From contig JAPLVQ010000136.1 in the NCBI GenBank assembly GCA_026397035.1, forward strand, positions 1 through 19,898: a DNA stretch of 19,898 nucleotides, read 5' to 3'. Shown piece after piece: positions 8,183-18,286 of this stretch. The notes under the pieces were generated by a model. It was not told where the DNA came from. It made no database searches and worked only from the letters and a program-made list of their open reading frames with translations. The position numbers and the translations under genes were made by a program. Every line of letters begins with the position of its first letter. Within the stretch, counting starts at the first letter, position 1. This DNA comes from Candidatus Iainarchaeum sp. (GTDB lineage Archaea > Iainarchaeota > Iainarchaeia > Iainarchaeales > JAAZKV01).

Positions 8183-9788
8183 TTAGCAATAATTCCGCTG
8201 TTCCGTTAAGCTTATCGCCTGTACTTCCAGTAAGATTAATTTTTATTGTTGCTGTACCTACTTCAAGCGTTACATCAAAGAGATTGACTTGGTCAAGCGA
8301 GATTAGTTTTTCTTTTGACTGTCCGTTAAATGGTCCTTTTGCAGTGTAAGCATATACTTTTCCAGTTATCTGTCCTGCAATAAAAGTCACTTCGCCGTTA
8401 ATGTCAGTCATAGCATAGTTTTTTTCTTGCAATAATTCTACAAGCCCGTCATTATCCATGTATTTTAGAACTACTCTTGCGTTTGCCACCGGAAGCTTGT
8501 CTTGGTCAGTTACTTTAACAGTAGTTTTCCCTGCATTGAGATTTGTTATTTTATCAAGCGGTATTGTGAGACTGGTATTTGCGCTCAGTGTTTGTGTTGT
8601 ACTTCCTGTAAAATAGGATTCATTCAAGTCGCTTATTTTTTTCGCAAAGAAAGTGTATTCTCCTAAATCAAAAAAGCTAAAAGTTACGCTGCCGTTGCTG
8701 TCAGTATTTGAGGAAGCTATTTCTCTCCCGAATGAATCTCTTACATTTACTATTGCATTTTCAATCGGGGCGTTTGTGCTTGAATCAATTACGCTTAGAG
8801 TTGTTCTTGATTTTACTGATTTTGATACTTCCATTACTACTTCGCTTGTCCCGCTGACTGTTACTGTTTGTGTTACGAGTCCGTAATTGTTTTTTGGATC
8901 AGAAACTGCAATTAAATATATTCCCTCTGCAAGATCAACAGTCGCTTGCGATGAACTCCCGCTGTCTGTTTCAAAAGATGTATCTCCGGATATTTTTACT
9001 TTAAAGTTTGTTCCACTTACAGGCAGGCCTCCTGAGCGGATATTTACTATTAGTTTTGCCGCTGTAGGCTCGAATCCTTCTAAATATAAATCATAAACTA
9101 ATTTATTCACTTCATAAGTTTTTTGCTTGTATTTTGAATTATTTACTGTTGCCATAAGCGCACAGTTCACAGGTTCTGTTATTTCTATTGGCGTGGGTGC
9201 AGTGAAACTCGCTTTTTCTGGAACAGGAACTTTTGCCGAATCTTTACAAGAAAAAGTTAGTTCAATTGTTTCTCGTGTGAGTGTTCCTTCGGGAGTTTTT
9301 ACAAATATTTGTTTTACTGCCGGAGCAAGCACTAGCGCTGGAGCACTCAATTGAATTCTTTCATCAAGTGTTCCAGATATATCATAAGTTTTTTTAAAAA
9401 TTTCTCTCGAGAGGTTAATATCAAAGGCAATCTGCTGTCCGCTTTTTATTTGCGAAAAAGTTATTTCTCCGCCGGAATCAGTTCGTCCGCTTAGTTCTTC
9501 AATTACGCTTCCGTTTTCAATCAGGTTTGCTTTAATTAGTGTGTCATTCACCGGTTTATTGTCTGGTGTTGTTAGCGTGAATTTTGCGTCGTATACTTGC
9601 TGGGAACTTAAAAAAAAGAATGCAAAAAAAGCGATTATTAAGATTACAACTAGAATGAATACTAGCATGCTCGGAACTACGCTGTCAACCGCTTCTACAG
9701 TACCTTTTATCGGAATTTTAGAATCGATGCTATCGATAACTGTGTACCACTTGTCTTCAAGCGAATTGTAAGCGTCTTTTGCACCCAT
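8091..9788 (-). CDS. Giant surface protein B, N-terminal part (5' fragment before a frame change)
   Basis: This is the start of the giant B gene. Residues 1-39 are a predicted cytoplasmic head with EDKWYTVIDSID and VDSVVP, matching EEKWYSLWDRVD and IDSAIP in giant A. A single hydrophobic helix follows at about 40-61 and acts as an uncleaved signal anchor, putting the rest outside the cell. From residue 65 there are about five to six Ig-like modules of the carboxypeptidase-regulatory/PEGA type, recognised by V-x-D..., P-V/I-x-x-A-x-V, T-D-x-N-G-x-V-T-F and G-x-Y/V-x-A-Y. Only the first ~535 residues are genuine. The last ~30 (from about 8183) are out of frame with the protein's continuation. 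Joined to the frame at 2201-8182 the product is about 2528 residues. The ATG at 9788 is supported by equivalence with the giant A start and a promoter at 9870-9877. Confidence 0.85.
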   Translation of the reverse strand: MGAKDAYNSLEDKWYTVIDSIDSKIPIKGTVEAVDSVVPSMLVFILVVILIIAFFAFFFLSSQQVYDAKFTLTTPDNKPVNDTLIKANLIENGSVIEELSGRTDSGGEITFSQIKSGQQIAFDINLSREIFKKTYDISGTLDERIQLSAPALVLAPAVKQIFVKTPEGTLTRETIELTFSCKDSAKVPVPEKASFTAPTPIEITEPVNCALMATVNNSKYKQKTYEVNKLVYDLYLEGFEPTAAKLIVNIRSGGLPVSGTNFKVKISGDTSFETDSGSSSQATVDLAEGIYLIAVSDPKNNYGLVTQTVTVSGTSEVVMEVSKSVKSRTTLSVIDSSTNAPIENAIVNVRDSFGREIASSNTDSNGSVTFSFFDLGEYTFFAKKISDLNESYFTGSTTQTLSANTSLTIPLDKITNLNAGKTTVKVTDQDKLPVANARVVLKYMDNDGLVELLQEKNYAMTDINGEVTFIAGQITGKVYAYTAKGPFNGQSKEKLISLDQVNLFDVTLEVGTATIKINLTGSTGDKLNGTAELLLIEGQRTNTSRKWLCRKTSKSRTISLCADKG

Positions 9789-9869
9789 TTAAAACACTCT
9801 TATTTTTATTTGTTTAAAAAATTAATACTTTTGCCGGCTTCTTTTCTGCATAAAAGAATGTTTTGAAAG

Positions 9870-9877
9870 TATTTAAA
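9870..9877 (-). promoter_or_regulatory. Archaeal TATA box for giant gene B
   Basis: The minus strand reads TTTAAATA, an exact match to the archaeal consensus TTTAWATA, with purine-rich GAAAACG directly upstream as a possible BRE. Transcription would start near 9845-9850, leaving a leader of about 55-60 bases before the ATG at 9788. Giant B therefore seems to be transcribed separately from giant A. Confidence 0.6.
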
Positions 9878-9946
9878 CGTTTTCAGAAACAAAACTTGCC
9901 CAATAAAATGCGTTTGTCTTTGTGTTCTTTCCCCCTAAACCGCCCG

Positions 9947-9952
9947 AAAAAA
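9947..9952 (-). terminator. Possible oligo-T terminator after giant gene A
   Basis: The minus strand has six consecutive T about 100 bases past the stop codon of giant A and upstream of the giant B promoter. Archaeal termination commonly uses T-runs without a hairpin. This short run is suggestive only. Confidence 0.25.
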
Positions 9953-10050
9953 GACTTCAGCAGAAAACTTTACCACAAATTATAAGAATACTTTTTAGAC
10001 CGTTGCATTAAATGCCCTTGGTCATAGCTTTAGCTAAATATCTACCTTAT

Positions 10051-13000
10051 TTACCTTGTTGGTATGCACAAATTTTCTTTAGCATTAATCTTGTCTATTA
10101 GCTGTTCTCTTAGCTCATTATTGTTCCAATAATAGTCCCTGCCGATTACACAAATCTTCCCTTTGTTTACCCTGTCAAGCACATCTTGTAGTGTTTCTAT
10201 TGCCCCGTCCTCGCTTACTTTCTTTGCTTCTACTTGCTGTCCTCCCACAACCTTGCTTTCAAATCTAGCAGAATCTTTTGACTGAAGCATTTTTAGTACG
10301 GTCATACTATTTTGCGGCGCGAAGAATGAGCCGTAAAAGAATGCGCTTCCGCTTCTTTTTACCATTGTCCAAGCGAGTCCGTAACCTTCATAACCGTTAA
10401 ACACTGTAGTAGCTTTGTAATCGGGTTCCAAAATATGCGCTTGCATTGGTCCGCCCATAAAGTCCGAGCATCCCTGCCCTATTCCATTCCAAGTGATAAA
10501 TGATGATCCTGTTTCCTGCGGCTGGCCGTTTACTTCAGCAGAGTAGAATGCATAAGCGTCTGTTCCGCTAGTATTTGTTATTCCAAGTATTACAGGAACT
10601 ACTACGCTTGGAGTAATAGTGAAATCAACTTCGTCCCCCGTTCTATAAATACTCAGTACATTTCCTTTTGTTGGGGAAGTATTTAGTGTCTGAAATGCGC
10701 TTACTCCGCTTAGTACTGAAACATTTACTTTTGTTACAGCGTTATCGCTCGCGCTTGGTCTTGCTTGTATATTGTGCTGACTATCACTTGTAATAGTGAA
10801 TATATCTTCTGTTTTCTGGTCATACGCTGCTCCATATCCCTGTCTGCCGTCTTCAGAACCTATCCCCACCATTCCATCAAACGCCACGTTATAGATTGGG
10901 TAGTATGGATCTGGATCTCCCTGTGGATCAAATTCCAGTGTAATACTTTCAATATTATTATTGTCCCATATCCAGTTATTCGCCTTGAATTTTATCAATA
11001 GTTTCGCATCATATTTTCCCGCTTCCCAAGGTCCAGAGCCTTTTGTCGACCATTTTACAACAAATTTGTCGCTTAAAAACAAGTCCCTAATTCCGGATTG
11101 CTTATAGTCAGGTGAAGCGTTAATTAACTGGCTCAAGTAAGCATCCAAGTCTTTTTTGAAATCTTCGCTAAAACCGTCTCTTATCAAATTCGCTTTGAAT
11201 GCAATATTTGCTAGTACTTCTTTGTGACCGTCAAGTAAATTATTCGCAGCCAGAACTTGTTCGAAATAATCCTTGTCAGTTCTGTAATCCCTGCACTGCG
11301 CAGCACTTGTGCTTCCTAATATTAGCGTTGTTTTTACTGTGTCATTTGAGCTGTCATTATTCTGGCATCCCGCGCATAGTGTTGGCGCCATTGTTATATC
11401 AACAGCAAATGTTCCTACATGGATTACGTTTGTATCCACACTGCAAGTGTATCTTGCAAGACTCGTGAATTCTTTTGTCTGTTCCGCGCATGCGTTTGCC
11501 ACTACTTGTCCGCTTGAATTAGTAAGTTTTACATTTACTTTTGCGCTCATTGAAAGATTATTGTTTGTTTCAACTGTAGTGATTATATCCGCTCCACCCG
11601 TTTTTGGTTTCATTTCAACGCTTGTGATTCCTACATCAAGGGTAGTTGGGCTTAGCTTGTTTGTAAAAGTTCCTGCAGCATTAATCGCTTCAGGACATTT
11701 TGTTAAATTATTGGTTCTAAAGAATTCTCTCAAATATAGCAATTTCTTTAGTACCGATATTGTCATCTGTGTGCTGTCACAGTAAATGTAATCAGGATTA
11801 ACGTCAGAGTCGCAAGTGTGCCTGTCTATTACTTTGTCGCTTATTCCACTCTCGTTAGAGCCTGTTGATATCCAATCCCAGTTTAATAATATTTTTGGAA
11901 CAGCACCAGGTCCTGTTTGTCCTTTTTTTTCGTCAACATCACAATTGGATAACACTGTTTGCGGGCATGCAAATGTTTTTGGTCCGCAGTCAACATATTC
12001 CCATGATTCAAACAATAAATGGAATTTCTTCTGGTACACAGCCTCGTTTTTTATTGTCAAATCTTTTTTATCCATTATCGCAAGCGCTTTTCTATCAGTT
12101 GGCGGTGCAAAGAAATCTGATAAAAATCCAAGTCCGCCCCCTCCTTCCTTATAATCTCCTCTAGCAATCGCTTTTTTCTTTATGTCGTCATACTTGTAAA
12201 TATCATTATATATTTTTTCAGTTCCTGTTACTGTTAGTATTCCAACAAGAAGGGTTCTTGCGTCCTTTTGGAATAACTTTGATTTTCCAATGAACTCTAT
12301 TTCGCGTTCTTCTATTTGTCCGAGTGTTGCGTCAAGCGCTTGCGGATTATATAAAATATTTCCAGTATAACCTGTACCTGTTCCTGTTGTCAAAGTACTT
12401 GTAGTGCTTGCAGGTTTTGTCCCTGTTGTCCCAACAACACTGCCTGCCACAGTCGCTACTGTATTAGCAATCGCCGAAAGGGGAGTAGCATAACTTGCGT
12501 AATCAAATATTGCTTCTCCAGGTGGACTAATCGTGATTCCATCAGGACTTGCAAGACTAATTTCTCTAAACTCCACTCTTGGTACTACAAAATTATAAGT
12601 TTGGTTTACTGTTCTTTCACTCGCCTGCATCCATGAAGCTAGTCCTGTTCCTAAAGCACCGATTACTGCTCCGCCAAATCCTGAACCGCCAATTGTTCCT
12701 GCCCCATAACCTATTCCTGTAGTCATGAGCATATTCACCATAGTGTCTCCGCTCGATCCGCTCTGTCCGGTTGTAGTTCCGCCTGGATTTGAGGCATAAG
12801 TCATTCCATTACCGGAACCGCTATTACCAACAGAACCTAAAAGAAGAAAATCGCCTGCAGCAGCAGTAGCCGCCGGAGAATCAGGGTTATAGTCATTAAA
12901 ATAATATTCATAATCTTCATATTCAACAGGCGCATCCGGCGCTGTGCTTGTATTAATCTTAATGTTAGGAAGCGCAGGACTTGCCCCGGTAGCAGCTGTG

Positions 13001-16000
13001 CTTGGCTGTCCAGTTGTTACTCCTGTCTGAGAAGTAGTTGTTGTAGTTGTAGCTGTAGTTGTCATGCTTGGTACAACCGTACTAAAAGCTCCAGCCGAGA
13101 AAATAGGTTTATTATCAGCACCAATACCCGTAACATCTAGTAATGCGTCTTTTGTGCTTACTCCTTTTACTTGGAGATCTCCCAATGATTTTCCTTTAGC
13201 ATCCACTGTTTTGAATTCTTCTGTTTTCTTGAAGAGTTTTGTAACTTCGTCATTCCATAATTTTCTTTTTCCCTCAAAAAGACCCAAATAACTTTGAGCG
13301 TACTTTACATCGTCCTGCGATACTTTTGTTGTAAGAGTATTTGCATTCAGTTGTCCTTTTCCGGCAGCTACCTGCGCTTCGCCAGCATTTGCGGTTATCT
13401 GCGAGGAAAGCTTTTGGTTTAGTGCGCTAAACTCTGATTTTGTTTGTGATTTATAATCATTAAACTTCTTAAATTCATTTTCCAAATCAACCTTGATTTC
13501 ACTCACTCTGGCATCAACACTATTATTCCATTTTTTAGTTTCTGCTTCAACACCAGCCCTGCATGCATCCCGCTTTTCAGAACTAGAACTAAAACCAGCA
13601 AGAGTATCACATTTTTTCTTGTTTTCTTCAGCTTTTAATTTAATCTTTTCTTTTAAAATAGCTGCATCTTCATCAACCTTTTTTACATTAGCATCATAAT
13701 ACCCTTGAACAATTTTCATTTTTGAATCCATTTGTTGTCCCAGCCAGTTTCCCCTGTCAAGCGTTGTTTGTTTTAATTGCGCATATGCTGCATCGGAAGC
13801 TATTGACATATTTTTCTCTTTTTTATCAAACCATCCGTCCGGCCAAAATTTTTTATTCTTAAAGTATCCTGTTGCTCCTCCAACAAGTGCGCCCCAGAGC
13901 ATTGAGCGTAAAATTGCACTGGTATCCGAAGGTATTATTCCTTGTACTGTTGCTGGAGTTACTTTTTGAATACAGGTATTTATTACATATCCTCTGTCTA
14001 TCCCGTCAAAGTCATTATACGGTGAATCAAATACATCATAAGTGTATCGTGAGAGTCTAAAGCATCCGTCAGCGGGTTCAATTGTTACGACTACATTGTC
14101 AACGAGTTCAATCATTGTTCCTTTTGTTCTCCCATAAACAAGTATATTATATGCTCCCGAAACTTGTCCACGCTGGGCTTTTACTTGCACATCTTTACTC
14201 TCACCCGAATTGAGTGAGAATATTTTACTTGCTATTGCGCCTTGCAAATCAGCAGGATCAATTTGTACATCAGATTTTGTTTTGCAGTTGTTTGTTACGG
14301 AGAAGCTTGCAGTTTCTCCTTCATTGATGGATATTTGGTCTGCTCCTATTACTAAACATTCCTGCAAATTTTCATAATTAATATTGTATTTCATTTCTAC
14401 AGTAATTTTCTGGGGTTTTGAATCAGTATTATTTTGGGCTTCAAAGATTATAGAACCCGCCGCTACTCCGCTTGAGCCCGCCATTGGAGTGAATTTTACT
14501 GTTACAGGGATTTTTTCTCCAGCTTTCACAACTGTACTGAATATTCTTGGGTATGCTGTTCCAAGTTCTACTTGCGCTGTTCTTGATTGAACATTAAATG
14601 TTCCTGTTACTTGCCCTGTGGTGCTTATTGTCGCTCCAAGGTTTTTGAGAGCCACTGGCTTTCCGTCGACTGTGCAGTTATTTTTAATTTCAAATCCTGA
14701 TTCCACTGTTTGTCCGCGTGTAGTCGCTTCCCAAATCGAGCGTGTAACTTCTAAGCATGAAGGATTATCAGCGTCTTTTCCTAATCCTACTCTTATTTTT
14801 GCAGGTATTTCTTTTACCCATTCTTTGCCGTCAGCGCCAAGCGTTATTAAGAATTTAGCATCAATATCATCAGCTTGGGGAATTAATGGTGAGGCTATTA
14901 TTTTGAAAGGAATTTCTTCATAGTCCTGCGAAGTTATTATTTTTCCCTTAAAGCCCTCAAACCAGGATTCTATTTGTGATTCGCTTAATAGTCCTTTTAA
15001 TTTTCCGCTTAACTCAATACTTTTTACAGTAAGATTTAGTGAAGTCAAGTTTGTAAGTCGGACAGTTTTAGTATCAGAAGATTTGTTTTGAGGATTCACT
15101 GTAAAGTTCAGCATGTCCGGATCAACATTTACAATATCCTCAGCTATTTTGAATTCGTTAATGAATGTTTCATACCCAGGCGCTTCAATTTTTAGAGTTA
15201 ATTTTTCTCCAGGGAAGGATGCCGGGATTTGCATTGTCGCTATTCCGAGTTTATTGGTTTTTTGGTCATAAAGTTTTGTTCCGAACCTGTCATAAAGTTT
15301 CATCGCCGCGTCTTGTACTTCAAGCCCGTTTTGAGAGTTAAGTGCTTTTACTGTTAATACCATTAATTTTCCGGAGACTATTGCAGGCATTGTATCTTCG
15401 AAAACTGAGCCCTTCATATACCTCAAGGATAATTTTTTGTCAGAAGCGACATTTATTGTAATTAGTTTTTCATAAATCATTGAAGCGTTTTCGCGTATTG
15501 AGATTTTGAGTGTTGCTGTCCCTGTATTTTTTGGAGTTACTTTTAGGGCACCAATATCTATTGCGGAGTTTGGAACAAAGCCGTTAGTATCAACCCAATC
15601 AATCTTGTACCCGCCAAGATTTCCAGTAATTGTAGTATATCTTGGAGTCACTATTGAATAGTCTTCAAGGAATAAATTTTCTTCAGGATTCTCTATTTTG
15701 AGGCTTGCATTATCAAACCCTATTGGAGAATTATTCATTATTTTTACCGAAAGAACATATGGCGAATTATTAGTTGCGTCAAACCCGTCAGTAAAGCTTT
15801 TTGTGAAACCTTCCGAATCAGTATACGCTGCGGTGATGCAGAAAGATTTTTCGGCTGTAGCATCACAAAGTGTTTCCGCTCCTACAGTTATATAAGCTTC
15901 TTTTGTAAGAGCATAAAGTCCGCCCTTTGCCGAGCTGGACTCATTAGCCCCTAATTCATTATCGGGCAGGTCTCTTTCGTATACTCCGCTAATTTCTCCC

Positions 16001-18228
16001 CATGCCCTGTATCCGATATCAATTCTTTCTTCGGGTTGTGCGGTAGCGCGTACTTTTATTTTTACCCCTACAATTATTTTTCCGGGAACATATCCCCCGC
16101 TCGTCCATTTTATTTGTGTCCACTTGCTTTCTTCAAGATTAGTGTAAGTCCCGTCTATTGCATATCCTTTAGGCTTGTTGTAAGTTGCGCCTGTCAAAAC
16201 AACTTTCTCGCCTGGAGCGATTGTCTCTTTAATAAATACTTTATCAAGCTCGGTTTTAGTAATATCATCTCTTCCAACTCTTACAAAGAAGCCTAATTCA
16301 TCATAAGCTTTTGGCGCGGTTACTTCAAAGAGTGCGTCATATTCTTGGTTTGCTTCTACTTTTGCCGCCATCAGCCCGTCTTTAAAAAATCCAATGAAAT
16401 TCGCTCGTATTTGCGCAACCGGGGGTTTTGATAGCACTACTTCTATTTTTATTGTCCCGTCAGCGATTACTTGCACTGGTAGGCTTGTGTAGGATTCATA
16501 TCCTTCTTTTGTTATCACAGCATAAACTTTCTTGTCAGCTTTTAGCGTAAAATCAATTGTCCCGTCAGAATTTTCTATAATTTTTTGTCCGCTTACTTTA
16601 TTCGCTTCGTATTCTTCAAATAACTGCACTTGTGCGTACTGAACTGCTATTCCATCATTATCTTTTACCGAGACATTTACAGTCCCGTTTGGTACATCAA
16701 GTATTATATTATATCCTTCCTGTGCTGTCGCTGCATTAAATTCTTTTAATTCACTCCAGCCGGAATAGGTTGATTTGAATGCGAATACTTTATACTTTTC
16801 GCCTGATTTTGAATTTAGTACCGGGAACCATTCAGCATTTCCATCAAGGTTAGTTAATTTCTCAGCGTACGCTAGTTTTGATAACTCTCCCGCACTCTCA
16901 ACAAATATAGCGGCTTTGGCAAATGCTACTGGTTTCCCATCTTGGTCAACTATTTTTACTTTTAATCTATTCCCGCAAGTCCCGTCATATTTTTTCATAG
17001 TGATTAACTCGTCTTCTCCTATTGTTGTTGCAATGCTCGCGTCACAATAACCTTCTTTTGTCGCTACTATGGTGTAATCAGCATTTTCAGCTATTTCAAA
17101 AAGTGCTTGTCCGTCTTCATTTGTATCATAAGATACTACTTCAACAAACTGGCTGCCAGTTTTTCTCATTAGGGTTACTCTTGCTCCTTCAAGAGGACTT
17201 GAATTTTCTTTTATTGTTGCGGTAATTATCCCCAGCATTACTCTATTTAGAGTCATTGTTATTGCCATCGGCCCTGCAGTGTTTGAAAGAATTACTCTTC
17301 CATCATAAGTACTTGACACATATCCCTGCTCTTGTAATGTTTTTATTTGATATTCTCCTTCCTCAAGATCAAAAATCGCCTGTCCGTTAATTGATTCTAC
17401 TGTATCAACCGGCAAATAAATATTATCAAATCTGAATGCTTGTACTTTTACTGGCTGGAGTACTGAAGTGGAATTAAATTTTAAGTTTACTGTGAGTTTT
17501 ACTTTTTGAAGTTCTGCTTGCTGCGAGAGTGTAAATACTCTTGAGCTTTCATTAAAAGTGAATGACGCTTGTTTGTATTTTGGCGAGGATACGTTTACAG
17601 AGAGTGTTCCGCATTCACTTGACTGGGAAATATTCGCGGTTCCCCCATAAATTGTTTGGGAAAGCGGTGCTGTATTGGGTGCCGCCAAAGAGCATTCAAA
17701 GTTCATTGTTATTTCGCCTGTCGCAAGAGAGCCGTCATCTGTGACAAACTTCACGGTTTTTGTGGCAAAGCTCATTCGTTTTACTGGAATTGTTAACTCA
17801 ACTATTTTTGAAAAATCGTCAACGATTACTTGCTTATTTATTTTTTCTCCACCATTTTCAGCAGTAATATTCAGAACAGAGTTTAAGGGAACATTCAAAT
17901 CATCAATGTATCCTATTTCATTTGAAATAAATGGCACTGTAAATCCATCAACCGTAACATTTGCCCCGCTTATTCCTATTCCATCAGCATCAAGAACCTT
18001 TATTTTTAGTATAGCACTTTGCGCATTAAGCGCACCCATTAGATTTATTCCCGCAAATAAGAGGATTAAAAATATTATTATCAAAAATAGCGCAAATGTC
18101 GGTATTGCTGAATCAATCGGATCAATTATCTTGTAAACAGGGAGTACTCCGTCGACTCTATCCCATAAACTGTACCATTTTTCTTCTCCAGAATAGTAGA
18201 TTCCCTTTAGAGACTCGCCCACACCCAT
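10051..18228 (-). CDS. Giant membrane-anchored surface protein A, 2725 aa
   Basis: This is a very large extracellular protein with one N-terminal anchor. Residues 1-43 form a predicted cytoplasmic head (EEKWYSLWDRVD, IDPIDSAIP), and 44-66 are a membrane helix without a cleavage site. Residues 73 to about 600 hold five or six carboxypeptidase-regulatory/PEGA-like beta modules (for example VKIVDQDGKPVAFAKAAI; TKEGYESYTS). About 600-1430 holds further beta-rich, Cys-containing domains. A glycine-rich hydrophobic segment (WGALVGGATGYF, ~1440-1456) precedes a long charged coiled-coil region (~1510-1610) and a Thr-rich stretch (~1723-1748). A second glycine-rich segment follows (~1834-1866), then the block PKILLNWDW...NPDYIYCD (~2106-2150), DGFSEDF (~2349), DGRQGYGAAY (~2457) and the C-terminal region. 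No catalytic signature is seen. It is paralogous along most of its length to giant B. NxS/T sequons are frequent. Likely a stalk-like adhesin or surface-layer component; the precise role is unknown. Confidence 0.9.
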   Translation of the reverse strand: MGVGESLKGIYYSGEEKWYSLWDRVDGVLPVYKIIDPIDSAIPTFALFLIIIFLILLFAGINLMGALNAQSAILKIKVLDADGIGISGANVTVDGFTVPFISNEIGYIDDLNVPLNSVLNITAENGGEKINKQVIVDDFSKIVELTIPVKRMSFATKTVKFVTDDGSLATGEITMNFECSLAAPNTAPLSQTIYGGTANISQSSECGTLSVNVSSPKYKQASFTFNESSRVFTLSQQAELQKVKLTVNLKFNSTSVLQPVKVQAFRFDNIYLPVDTVESINGQAIFDLEEGEYQIKTLQEQGYVSSTYDGRVILSNTAGPMAITMTLNRVMLGIITATIKENSSPLEGARVTLMRKTGSQFVEVVSYDTNEDGQALFEIAENADYTIVATKEGYCDASIATTIGEDELITMKKYDGTCGNRLKVKIVDQDGKPVAFAKAAIFVESAGELSKLAYAEKLTNLDGNAEWFPVLNSKSGEKYKVFAFKSTYSGWSELKEFNAATAQEGYNIILDVPNGTVNVSVKDNDGIAVQYAQVQLFEEYEANKVSGQKIIENSDGTIDFTLKADKKVYAVITKEGYESYTSLPVQVIADGTIKIEVVLSKPPVAQIRANFIGFFKDGLMAAKVEANQEYDALFEVTAPKAYDELGFFVRVGRDDITKTELDKVFIKETIAPGEKVVLTGATYNKPKGYAIDGTYTNLEESKWTQIKWTSGGYVPGKIIVGVKIKVRATAQPEERIDIGYRAWGEISGVYERDLPDNELGANESSSAKGGLYALTKEAYITVGAETLCDATAEKSFCITAAYTDSEGFTKSFTDGFDATNNSPYVLSVKIMNNSPIGFDNASLKIENPEENLFLEDYSIVTPRYTTITGNLGGYKIDWVDTNGFVPNSAIDIGALKVTPKNTGTATLKISIRENASMIYEKLITINVASDKKLSLRYMKGSVFEDTMPAIVSGKLMVLTVKALNSQNGLEVQDAAMKLYDRFGTKLYDQKTNKLGIATMQIPASFPGEKLTLKIEAPGYETFINEFKIAEDIVNVDPDMLNFTVNPQNKSSDTKTVRLTNLTSLNLTVKSIELSGKLKGLLSESQIESWFEGFKGKIITSQDYEEIPFKIIASPLIPQADDIDAKFLITLGADGKEWVKEIPAKIRVGLGKDADNPSCLEVTRSIWEATTRGQTVESGFEIKNNCTVDGKPVALKNLGATISTTGQVTGTFNVQSRTAQVELGTAYPRIFSTVVKAGEKIPVTVKFTPMAGSSGVAAGSIIFEAQNNTDSKPQKITVEMKYNINYENLQECLVIGADQISINEGETASFSVTNNCKTKSDVQIDPADLQGAIASKIFSLNSGESKDVQVKAQRGQVSGAYNILVYGRTKGTMIELVDNVVVTIEPADGCFRLSRYTYDVFDSPYNDFDGIDRGYVINTCIQKVTPATVQGIIPSDTSAILRSMLWGALVGGATGYFKNKKFWPDGWFDKKEKNMSIASDAAYAQLKQTTLDRGNWLGQQMDSKMKIVQGYYDANVKKVDEDAAILKEKIKLKAEENKKKCDTLAGFSSSSEKRDACRAGVEAETKKWNNSVDARVSEIKVDLENEFKKFNDYKSQTKSEFSALNQKLSSQITANAGEAQVAAGKGQLNANTLTTKVSQDDVKYAQSYLGLFEGKRKLWNDEVTKLFKKTEEFKTVDAKGKSLGDLQVKGVSTKDALLDVTGIGADNKPIFSAGAFSTVVPSMTTTATTTTTTSQTGVTTGQPSTAATGASPALPNIKINTSTAPDAPVEYEDYEYYFNDYNPDSPAATAAAGDFLLLGSVGNSGSGNGMTYASNPGGTTTGQSGSSGDTMVNMLMTTGIGYGAGTIGGSGFGGAVIGALGTGLASWMQASERTVNQTYNFVVPRVEFREISLASPDGITISPPGEAIFDYASYATPLSAIANTVATVAGSVVGTTGTKPASTTSTLTTGTGTGYTGNILYNPQALDATLGQIEEREIEFIGKSKLFQKDARTLLVGILTVTGTEKIYNDIYKYDDIKKKAIARGDYKEGGGGLGFLSDFFAPPTDRKALAIMDKKDLTIKNEAVYQKKFHLLFESWEYVDCGPKTFACPQTVLSNCDVDEKKGQTGPGAVPKILLNWDWISTGSNESGISDKVIDRHTCDSDVNPDYIYCDSTQMTISVLKKLLYLREFFRTNNLTKCPEAINAAGTFTNKLSPTTLDVGITSVEMKPKTGGADIITTVETNNNLSMSAKVNVKLTNSSGQVVANACAEQTKEFTSLARYTCSVDTNVIHVGTFAVDITMAPTLCAGCQNNDSSNDTVKTTLILGSTSAAQCRDYRTDKDYFEQVLAANNLLDGHKEVLANIAFKANLIRDGFSEDFKKDLDAYLSQLINASPDYKQSGIRDLFLSDKFVVKWSTKGSGPWEAGKYDAKLLIKFKANNWIWDNNNIESITLEFDPQGDPDPYYPIYNVAFDGMVGIGSEDGRQGYGAAYDQKTEDIFTITSDSQHNIQARPSASDNAVTKVNVSVLSGVSAFQTLNTSPTKGNVLSIYRTGDEVDFTITPSVVVPVILGITNTSGTDAYAFYSAEVNGQPQETGSSFITWNGIGQGCSDFMGGPMQAHILEPDYKATTVFNGYEGYGLAWTMVKRSGSAFFYGSFFAPQNSMTVLKMLQSKDSARFESKVVGGQQVEAKKVSEDGAIETLQDVLDRVNKGKICVIGRDYYWNNNELREQLIDKINAKENLCIPTR

Positions 18229-18286
18229 CTTATCACTTGTTTTTCAAGAACGAAAAAAGCTTTTTCATAAAAACTAATGTATCCGC

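Noticed and set aside
11309..11785. Open frame of 158 codons on the plus strand, opposite giant A
   Set aside because: It is antisense to a strongly conserved part of giant A, has no ribosome site or promoter, and its composition fits a shadow of the coding strand. The other plus-strand frames (for example 17675-18136 and 7975-8349) fail for the same reason.
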